Positions 1 to 5,049 of a stretch of 5,049 nucleotides of DNA are shown here, in pieces. Source of the DNA: an uncultured Clostridia bacterium. GTDB taxonomy: Bacteria > Bacillota_A > Clostridia > TANB77 > CAG-508. The stretch spans positions 1-5,049 of the forward strand of contig CANQZT010000114.1 of NCBI GenBank assembly GCA_947628335.1, written 5' to 3'. A program made the translations under genes and the position numbers. The notes under the pieces are model-generated. The model was not told the DNA's origin, ran no database searches, and was given only the letters and a program-made list of their open reading frames with translations. The first letter of the stretch is position 1. The number at the start of each line of letters is the position of its first letter.

Positions 1-1463
1 CAGTACCTGTATTGATGGGGCTTATTGTAGCCATGACTATTACATTTAGTGGAACAGTATATTATACAGTTTATAAACTTATTTTACATGATGAGAACTA
101 TTTTTATCCAGATCCTTGTTACTATATTGGGCATAGACCAGATACCGATGATCAAGCAATTACTGCATTTCCATCATATATGAATATAGAGGGAGACTTA
201 CATGCACATCATTTAGATACAATGTTTGCAATAACGACTTTGGCAATACTTTTGCAATATATGTTATCAGATGTGGAAGAAAGTAAAATAAAAAAATATT
301 TGAATATTAGAATTATATTACTCGGAATGATGCTAGCAATTCAAAAAATGACGAACTATTGGGACTTCCCAATATATTTAGTAATAATGGGGGCAGTTAT
401 TACTATAAAAAACTTTATAAAATATGAAAAAATTCATCAAAAGCTTATAGTAACATTAGTACAATTATTGCAAATAGTTTTAGTAGAGGAACTCCTATCA
501 TTAACATTCTCATTAGGTTTATATATTAGTGCTAGTAAAGTTTATTTATCAGATACAAAATCACCATTTTATAAATTAGCTATTTTATGGGGATTACCAG
601 TTATCTGTATTGTGATAGATATTTTGACTAATATATATAAATGTATAAAAGAAAAAAAAGGACATTTATTCAAATATATAAAAAATATGAATTTATCAGA
701 TGTCTATATACTAGTAATAGCTATGTGTGCAGTTGGATTAATAATTATGCCCGAAATTATATATTTAAAAGATGTAACATCAGAACAAACAAGAAGGGCT
801 AATACAATGTTCAAACTTTCTTTTAATGCTGCAACTATGTTTAATATTTGTACAGGTTATATAATTGTAAAACATTTATATCAAAAAGGACTAAAATTGA
901 AAAAGATATTAGTAGCAATTATTTTAGTAGTTCTTGTAACAACATATGGTTATGAAATAAATGCAATAAAAGTAACAACTAATAATTTTAAAAGTAGTGC
1001 AGTAGATTTGAAAAATGTAGATAATTATATTAAAGAGCAACTTCCTGATGATTATGAGGCGATTAAGTGGATAAGACAAAATGTAGATCCAAATGCAGTT
1101 ATTTTAGAAAGGACTAATAATAGTTATACATTAGATACAAGAATATCTGTATTTACAGGAAATCCTACAGTATTAGGGTGGTATGGTCATCAATGGACAT
1201 GGAGAGCAAATGATGATTATAGCGCACCCAATATAATACAAGAAAGATGGAGTGATATATATGCAATATATCAAGCTCAAAATGAAACTAAATTGAAATC
1301 ATTAATAGAAAAATATAACATTTCATATATTTATATAGGAAATATAGAGTATAAAGAAATTAGTAATATAAATTATGACCTTTTGTTTAGTATAGGAGAT
1401 GTTGTATATAAAAAGGATACAGGGTATAAACAAACGCCAGTTTTTATTATAAAATGTAAGTAA
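1..1463 (+). CDS. DUF2298 (Chlor_Arch_YYY) membrane protein, putative GT-C glycosyltransferase, 5'-truncated
   Basis: The reading frame is open from base 3 to a TAA at 1461-1463, giving 486 residues. No stop or credible start occurs at the left edge, so the N-terminal part lies outside the window; a TTG at 12 is not a believable start because the protein is already inside a membrane helix. Family-like motifs, numbered from base 3: FPSYMNIEGDLHAHHLDTMF (about 56-75), matching the FPxFSFLxxDLHxH core of DUF2298; NYWDFPIYL (about 118-126), matching the WDFPTYL motif; RRANTMFKLSFNA (about 264-276), matching the RMNTVFKFYYQ motif. The C-terminal soluble domain (about 335-486) has DYEAIKWIRQNV, RISVFTGNPTVLGWYGHQWTWR and KYNISYIYIG, the usual tail of these proteins. 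Six to seven hydrophobic helices precede it. Family members are usually 700 or more residues and belong to the GT-C-like membrane enzymes; substrate and acceptor are unknown. Family assignment is firm, function is inferred. Confidence 0.88.
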   Translation, partial: VPVLMGLIVAMTITFSGTVYYTVYKLILHDENYFYPDPCYYIGHRPDTDDQAITAFPSYMNIEGDLHAHHLDTMFAITTLAILLQYMLSDVEESKIKKYLNIRIILLGMMLAIQKMTNYWDFPIYLVIMGAVITIKNFIKYEKIHQKLIVTLVQLLQIVLVEELLSLTFSLGLYISASKVYLSDTKSPFYKLAILWGLPVICIVIDILTNIYKCIKEKKGHLFKYIKNMNLSDVYILVIAMCAVGLIIMPEIIYLKDVTSEQTRRANTMFKLSFNAATMFNICTGYIIVKHLYQKGLKLKKILVAIILVVLVTTYGYEINAIKVTTNNFKSSAVDLKNVDNYIKEQLPDDYEAIKWIRQNVDPNAVILERTNNSYTLDTRISVFTGNPTVLGWYGHQWTWRANDDYSAPNIIQERWSDIYAIYQAQNETKLKSLIEKYNISYIYIGNIEYKEISNINYDLLFSIGDVVYKKDTGYKQTPVFIIKCK

Positions 1464-1486
1464 AATATAAAGAGAAGAGATGAAAA

Positions 1487-1933
1487 ATGGAAAAAACGAT
1501 TAGTAAAAGAGATTTAAAATGGATTTTTTTAGGATTAATGTTAATATTTATTAGTCCATCTATAGTGTATATTTTAAGCGGGAAAAAAATATTAAATTTA
1601 AATTCAAGTTTTACATTTTTCTTTACAAAGCCAACGACAGAATTTACGTTTTTAAAGGCTATTAGTGCCTTACTGTTTATATGTTTGTTTATAGGAATAA
1701 CTATATGTTATTATAAAATATTAAAAAATTACAAAGAAGTTTTTACAAGCAAAAAAGAAATGATAATTTTTTTAGTTATTGTTGCAATAATGTTTGGGGT
1801 TATGCTTCCTTTAACAAGCACAGATGTATTTTATTATATAGGGACTGGTTGGAGTGAAGCTCATTATGGAGTGAATCCATATTATACATCTGTTAATGAA
1901 TTGATGGAAAATTCGCGGAGAAGCGGCAAATGA
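1487..1933 (+). CDS. N-terminal fragment of the broken MptB/GT87-like glycosyltransferase
   Basis: This 148-residue piece carries the true start. It has a short basic N-terminus (MEKTISKRDLKW), hydrophobic helices at about 12-30, 56-77 and 92-110, and then the loop STDVFYYIGTGWSEAHYGVNPYY (111-133) that is characteristic of GT-C enzymes. The last residues, SRRSGK, have no family character. The true continuation (AANDVMLLKMKGIW) lies in the next frame, so the TGA at 1931-1933 is reached only because of the frame slip. Alone it would be an inactive membrane stub. Confidence 0.75.
   Translation: MEKTISKRDLKWIFLGLMLIFISPSIVYILSGKKILNLNSSFTFFFTKPTTEFTFLKAISALLFICLFIGITICYYKILKNYKEVFTSKKEMIIFLVIVAIMFGVMLPLTSTDVFYYIGTGWSEAHYGVNPYYTSVNELMENSRRSGK
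1905..1930 (+). other. Frameshift site 1 (one extra base) in the MptB/GT87-like gene
   Basis: The upstream frame stays open to the TGA at 1931, and the downstream frame is open only after a TGA at 1902-1904, so the slip must lie in these 26 bases. The stretch is unusually GC-rich for the window and contains GCGG twice, at 1915-1918 and 1923-1926. Dropping one G at 1925/1926 reads SRRSANDVML, and dropping one G at 1917/1918 reads SREAANDVML. Both join cleanly to the downstream family sequence. Confidence 0.78.
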
Positions 1934-1937
1934 TGTA

Positions 1938-2654
1938 ATGCTATTAAAAATGAAGGGAATATGGAGTGGTCAAACTGTAGTGTATGGACCAATTTGGCCA
2001 TTTATCTGTAAAATACTAAGTGGATTATCTATGGGTAATTTAGGATTAGCATTGTTTATTTACAAATTATTTAATTTTGCTTTGCATATTGCAAATACAT
2101 TGTTGGTATATAAAATAACTAACAAAAAAACAATGTTGGCACTTATGTATGGTTTAAATCCACTTGCATTATTTGATGGAATTGCAAATGTACATAATGA
2201 GATTTTTGTAATATTTTTTATATTGCTTGCACTATACTTCTTTGTTAAGAAGAAAAATATGTTTTTAACAGTAGTATTTATAGCTTTAGCTACTACTATA
2301 AAATATTTTGCAATATTACTTATACCATTTATTGTCTTATACTATTATCAAAAAGAAAATCCGATTAATAAGATAATATATTCTTGTGGCTGGGGAGTTA
2401 TATTTATAGGGCTAGTAGCAGTATGTTATTGTTTATATATTAAAGATTTTTATATTTTTAAAGGTATACTTGTACAACAAAATAAATTTGTAAATTCAAT
2501 ATTTATATTTGTGGCAATAAATAATATTAATTTGGCATCGAATATTTCAAAAGGCTTTATGTTAGCATATATAATACTATATATAACTACGATTATTAAA
2601 CTAATTATGAAAAAAGAGCAACAATTGTTTAAAAAGTATATGCGGGCAATATAA
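1938..2654 (+). CDS. Central fragment of the broken MptB/GT87-like glycosyltransferase
   Basis: The 238-residue piece read from the ATG at 1938 is mostly transmembrane. It contains VVYGPIWPF (14-22), NPLALFDGIANVHNEIFVIF (74-93) and ATTIKYFAILLIPF (118-131), which are core motifs of the family. The ATG at 1938 is an internal Met (ANDVML in the restored protein) rather than a real start: no ribosome binding site precedes it, and the frame is open upstream to 1905. The end KKYMRAI followed by TAA is an abrupt stop just before the next helix, which continues in a different frame. Confidence 0.72.
   Translation: MLLKMKGIWSGQTVVYGPIWPFICKILSGLSMGNLGLALFIYKLFNFALHIANTLLVYKITNKKTMLALMYGLNPLALFDGIANVHNEIFVIFFILLALYFFVKKKNMFLTVVFIALATTIKYFAILLIPFIVLYYYQKENPINKIIYSCGWGVIFIGLVAVCYCLYIKDFYIFKGILVQQNKFVNSIFIFVAINNINLASNISKGFMLAYIILYITTIIKLIMKKEQQLFKKYMRAI
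2611..2651 (+). other. Frameshift site 2 (one extra base) in the MptB/GT87-like gene
   Basis: The upstream frame runs to TAA at 2652-2654, and the downstream frame is open after a TGA at 2608-2610, which bounds the slip. Removing one G from the GGG at 2644-2646 reads KKYMRQYNDLLILFILG; removing an A at 2648/2649 reads KKYMRAYNDLLILF. Both run from a basic cytoplasmic loop into a helix, as family topology requires. The slip is in the same direction as site 1. Confidence 0.78.
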
Positions 2655-2949
2655 TGATTTACTGATATTATTTATATTAGGAACTATCACAAGTTTCCAA
2701 AGTTGGTATACATTATGGTTATTACCTACTATTATGTGGCAGAAATCTAAGAATATAAAATGGTCGCTTATAATTATAATTAGTGCTGAAATTGCTAATA
2801 TAGTGTATTTTGTACTCTACGAATATTACATTTTTAGTACATATTATTGTTTATTACTATTTGGAATTATATTAATATCTAATTATATTATTAAATACAA
2901 GGAAATAAATGGAAAAGGATTGAAAAATGAACAAAAGAGCATTAAGTAA
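2653..2949 (+). CDS. C-terminal fragment of the broken MptB/GT87-like glycosyltransferase
   Basis: The frame continues from about 2653 with NDLLILFILGTITSFQSWYTL, and FQSWYTLWLLP is the conserved near-C-terminal motif of this type of GT-C enzyme. Two further helices follow, then a basic tail (KYKEINGKGLKNEQKSIK) ending at TAA 2947-2949. The first ATG in frame, at 2734, falls after the motif and has no ribosome binding site, so it is not a real start. The last 23 bases overlap the start of the next gene, as expected for the natural end of a translationally coupled gene. Confidence 0.7.
   Translation, partial: NDLLILFILGTITSFQSWYTLWLLPTIMWQKSKNIKWSLIIIISAEIANIVYFVLYEYYIFSTYYCLLLFGIILISNYIIKYKEINGKGLKNEQKSIK
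2914..2919 (+). promoter_or_regulatory. Ribosome binding site for the GT39-like gene
   Basis: AAAGGA lies 7 bases before the ATG at 2927 and inside the 3' end of the preceding coding frame. The arrangement suggests that translation of the two genes is coupled, so the frame breaks upstream could also lower expression of this gene. Confidence 0.6.
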
Positions 2950-4498
2950 AAAGATAATAATATTATTTATATTATTAGTGCAAATAGCAGGAATTATATA
3001 TGCAACAAGTAAAAGAGAATATTATCATATAGATGAATTTTATTCATATGGCCTAATGCAATATAAAAGAGCATTTATATATGAAAATGAAGATTTTATA
3101 GGAAATTGGCATAATAGTGATTACTATAAAGATTATTTAACTATGAATGAAAAAGAGAAATTAGATTTTACAAGGATATATTTTAATCAGGCAGAAGATG
3201 TGCATCCACCATTTTATTATTTACTATTGCACATAGCAAATATCTTTAATTTAAATGAGTTTTCTATATGGCCTGGCACTATTTTAAATATTATAATATT
3301 TGTTATATCAGATATTTTCTTATTTTTAATAGCTAAAGAAATATTTAAATCCGATTATATGGCATTATTTGTATGCTTTATTACTGGAATGTCAATAGCT
3401 ACAATAGAAACAGTTATGTATGTAAGAATGTATCAGTTGTTAATATTAGAAATATTAACACTTATATATTGGCATATACGAAAGAAAGATAAAGAAAAAC
3501 TAACGTATAAAGATTTGATACCGTTATATCTAAATATTTTGCTAGGATTTTTAACACATTACTATTTTTGTATTATAGTAGCAATTCTTACTTTTATGTA
3601 TGTTATTAAATATATAAGAGATAAGAAATATAAAAATATGATAAGATATATATGTACAGAAATAATTGCAATATTAACAGGAATAATAATATTTCCATAT
3701 GCAATATATCATATCTTTTTTAGTTACAGAGGAAAAGAGGTAGCTACTAATTTATGGAATTTTAGTGATACTGTAAAACAAATAAAAAATTATATAAACA
3801 TAATTAATAAGGAGGTATTTAATGGATATTTATATAAATTGATTGGGATTATATCGATATTATGTGTTATATGGATATTTTCAAAAAAGAATGTGCGTAA
3901 AAAAGAAAAAACAGGCATTGGATATATTGTAATCCCGATGATTATTTATTTAGTAATAATAATGATTTCTTCTCCATATAGGGATTTAAGATATATAATG
4001 CCAATTATACCACTTATATTTTGTGCTATTATATATGTAATAAATGACTTTTTAAAAGATATATGTTCTAATAAAATAATATATGTTATTTTTCTAATAA
4101 TATCAATATGTTTTGCAATATCAATGATACCTAAATTATCGAATAATTCATATACATATAAAGGATATGAGGAAAAATTGCAAAATATAGAGAACAAGTC
4201 AAAAAATAAAGCATTTGTATATTTATATAATGATTTTTTGCCAAAAAATAATAAAATAATGGAATGTTATGGAATTTTAATGAGAGTGGATGAATCATAT
4301 ATAATGAATTATATGAATGTGTGTGAAGAAAATATGAAAAAAGCTTTAAAAGAAAAAGATACATCTAATGGAGTAATTATTATGGTGGATTATACAAAAG
4401 TTGATGAAATAACGGAAGTAATAAAAAATTTTAAGGAGTTAAATCAAATTACATTTGTAAGTGAGTTAGGTAGATACCGAATATATGAATTAAACTAG
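2927..4498 (+). CDS. GT39/PMT-like polytopic membrane glycosyltransferase
   Basis: An intact 523-residue protein with a basic N-terminus, a first helix at about 10-26, and many further helices to about 402. The first outer loop has HIDEFYSYG (34-42); D36/E37 fit the acidic catalytic position of GT-C enzymes. EDVHPPFYYLLLH (90-102) matches the HPPxYY motif of the PMT_2/GT39 group. VRMYQLL (166-172), GFLTHYYF (207-214) and RDLRYIMPIIPL (352-363) match the RMY, LTHYY and RYxxPxxP motifs of the same superfamily. Residues from about 403 on form a soluble domain, probably outside the cell. Such enzymes move a sugar from a polyprenyl-phosphate carrier to protein, lipid or glycan acceptors; donor and acceptor cannot be read from the sequence. 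Its start overlaps the broken glycosyltransferase gene by 23 bases, and polA begins 18 bases after its stop. Superfamily is confident, specific function unknown. Confidence 0.85.
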   Translation: MNKRALSKKIIILFILLVQIAGIIYATSKREYYHIDEFYSYGLMQYKRAFIYENEDFIGNWHNSDYYKDYLTMNEKEKLDFTRIYFNQAEDVHPPFYYLLLHIANIFNLNEFSIWPGTILNIIIFVISDIFLFLIAKEIFKSDYMALFVCFITGMSIATIETVMYVRMYQLLILEILTLIYWHIRKKDKEKLTYKDLIPLYLNILLGFLTHYYFCIIVAILTFMYVIKYIRDKKYKNMIRYICTEIIAILTGIIIFPYAIYHIFFSYRGKEVATNLWNFSDTVKQIKNYINIINKEVFNGYLYKLIGIISILCVIWIFSKKNVRKKEKTGIGYIVIPMIIYLVIIMISSPYRDLRYIMPIIPLIFCAIIYVINDFLKDICSNKIIYVIFLIISICFAISMIPKLSNNSYTYKGYEEKLQNIENKSKNKAFVYLYNDFLPKNNKIMECYGILMRVDESYIMNYMNVCEENMKKALKEKDTSNGVIIMVDYTKVDEITEVIKNFKELNQITFVSELGRYRIYELN

Positions 4499-4502
4499 GA
4501 AA

Positions 4503-4508
4503 AGAGGA
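4503..4508 (+). promoter_or_regulatory. Ribosome binding site for polA
   Basis: AGAGGA sits 8 bases before the ATG at 4517 and fixes the start. The encoded MGRILLIDGNS is the usual N-terminus of DNA polymerase I. The site lies wholly in the 18-base gap after the glycosyltransferase stop. Confidence 0.65.
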
Positions 4509-4516
4509 TTTTCTAA

Positions 4517-5049
4517 ATGGGAAGAATTTTATTAATTGATGGAAACAGTATTTTAAATAGAGCTTTTTATGGAATTATGGGTAATAAAATGCTAATGACA
4601 GATGATGGAACATATACGAATGCAGTGTATGGATTTTTAAGCATTTTGTTTAAGACACAAGAAGAATTAAAGCCAGAGTATATAGTTGTAGCATTTGATA
4701 AAAAAGGCCCTACTAAAAGACATGAAATGTATGATAAATATAAAGCAAACCGTAAAGGAATGCCTGAAGAATTAGCTGTACAAATGCCTATTATAAAAGA
4801 AATATTAACTGCAATGAATATTAAAATTATAGAAAAAGAAGGATATGAAGGCGATGATATTATTGGTACCTTATCTAGATTTGGAGAAAAAAATGGTTTA
4901 GATGTTACTATTCTTTCAGGAGATAGAGACAACTTTCAGCTAGCAACGGATAAAATAACAATTCAAATACCAAGAACGAAGCAAGGAAAGACAGAAACTG
5001 ATAATTATGATAGAAATAAAGTACTAGAAGAATATGGAGTAGAGCCATA
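4517..5049 (+). CDS. polA: DNA polymerase I, N-terminal 5'-3' exonuclease domain (3'-truncated by window)
   Basis: The frame is open from ATG 4517 to the right edge, giving 177 residues of a protein that normally has about 850-900. The FEN-type nuclease signature is complete as far as it goes: LIDGNS with D8 and then R15/F17; TNAVYGFL (34-41); VVAFDKKGPTKRHEMYDKYKANRK (57-80) with D61 and the YKANR helical-arch motif; GYEGDDIIGTL (109-119) with E111, D113 and D114; SGDRDNFQL (134-142) with D136 and D138. These acidic residues bind the two catalytic metals. The enzyme removes RNA primers and flaps during lagging-strand synthesis and repair in the cytoplasm. Whether the proofreading domain is active, as it often is not in Firmicutes, cannot be seen. 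With no room for a separate promoter in the 18-base gap, transcription probably comes from the upstream operon or from a promoter inside the glycosyltransferase gene. Confidence 0.96.
   Translation, partial: MGRILLIDGNSILNRAFYGIMGNKMLMTDDGTYTNAVYGFLSILFKTQEELKPEYIVVAFDKKGPTKRHEMYDKYKANRKGMPEELAVQMPIIKEILTAMNIKIIEKEGYEGDDIIGTLSRFGEKNGLDVTILSGDRDNFQLATDKITIQIPRTKQGKTETDNYDRNKVLEEYGVEP

Larger units (their letters stand above)
1487..2949 (+). pseudogene. MptB/GT87-like polyprenol-phosphate-sugar glycosyltransferase, broken by two +1 frame slips
   Basis: Three consecutive reading frames form one protein. Removing one base in 1905-1930 and one in 2611-2651 gives an uninterrupted 486-residue polytopic membrane protein, a normal length for MptB-like and GT87-like GT-C enzymes. 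In restored numbering the motifs run: STDVFYYIGTGW (111-122), the first extracytoplasmic loop with the Asp expected to be catalytic (D113), followed by GVNPYY (128-133); VVYGPIWPF (164-172); NPLALFDGIANVHNE (224-238), matching the NPLxLxExxxNxHND motif; KYFAILLIPF (272-281); FQSWYTLWLLP (403-413), matching the FxxWYxLWLLP motif near the C-terminus. Enzymes of this type transfer a sugar from a polyprenyl-phosphate donor on the outer face of the membrane; mannose is known for actinobacterial MptB, but the sugar here is unknown. The start ATG follows a purine-rich AGAGAAGAGA at 1471-1480, 23 bases after the previous stop. No further stops interrupt the frame, so the lesions are recent, artefactual, or bypassed. 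Confidence 0.8.

Noticed and set aside
12..17. TTG or ATG near the left edge as the start of the DUF2298 gene.
   Set aside because: The frame is open to the edge, no ribosome binding site is visible, and the protein would lack the N-terminal part the family normally has.
1464..1486. A possible promoter or terminator in the gap before the MptB-like gene.
   Set aside because: The gap is only 23 bases and purine-rich, with no hairpin and no spaced -35/-10 pair; AT-rich -10 lookalikes are everywhere in this DNA.
1931..2010. Reading the TGA at 1931 as a sense codon, as an alternative to a frameshift.
   Set aside because: Reading through gives a sequence without family motifs and soon meets a TAA, while the next frame gives the expected conserved protein.
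3809..3842. A perfect AAGGAGG followed 6 bases later by an ATG at 3822, inside the GT39-like gene.
   Set aside because: The ATG opens a different frame that reads only MDIYIN before a stop. The host frame reads sensibly through it (NKEVFNGY), so this is most likely chance in purine-rich codons.
3946..4364. Two overlapping minus-strand open frames of 83 and 77 codons.
   Set aside because: They are antisense to an intact membrane protein gene in very AT-rich DNA and have no recognisable motif or ribosome binding site.
4567..4932. A 121-codon open frame on the minus strand.
   Set aside because: It lies antisense to polA, whose sense frame carries the complete set of nuclease motifs. It has no family resemblance.

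Overview
The window is strongly AT-rich with a Firmicutes look: purine-rich ribosome binding sites, heavy use of AGA, ATA and TTA codons, tightly packed genes all on the + strand, and a polA start typical of low-GC Gram-positives. A clostridial (probably gut-type Clostridia) origin is the best guess. No gene here pins down a genus. TGG serves for Trp and nothing suggests a non-standard code.

Layout. (1) Bases 1-1463 hold the 3' two thirds of a DUF2298 (Chlor_Arch_YYY) multi-pass membrane protein, a putative GT-C glycosyltransferase whose start lies outside the window. (2) Bases 1487-2949 hold a second polytopic GT-C-like protein resembling the MptB/GT87-type polyprenol-phosphate-sugar-dependent transferases. 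Its reading frame is broken twice, near 1905-1930 and 2611-2651. Each break is mended by removing one base, which restores a continuous 486-residue protein with family motifs on both sides of both breaks. (3) Bases 2927-4498 hold an intact 523-residue GT39/PMT-like membrane glycosyltransferase whose start overlaps the end of the broken gene by 23 bases. (4) From 4517 to the right edge lies the start of polA, covering most of the 5'-3' exonuclease domain of DNA polymerase I.

The three membrane genes look like one transcription unit: the gaps are 23 and -23 bases, and 18 bases separate the third gene from polA. All three probably take sugars from lipid-phosphate carriers and transfer them outside the membrane, so the likely job is assembly or decoration of a cell-envelope glycan or glycolipid. 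That role is inferred from family type only. There is no intergenic stretch over 23 bases, and I saw no RNA gene, CRISPR array, insertion sequence or convincing terminator.

The most unusual point is the pair of same-direction single-base frame slips in the middle gene. Both lie beside near-identical GCGG(G)CAA words that are rare in this AT-rich DNA. They may be sequencing errors, a recent pseudogene, or (least likely, but testable) recoding.
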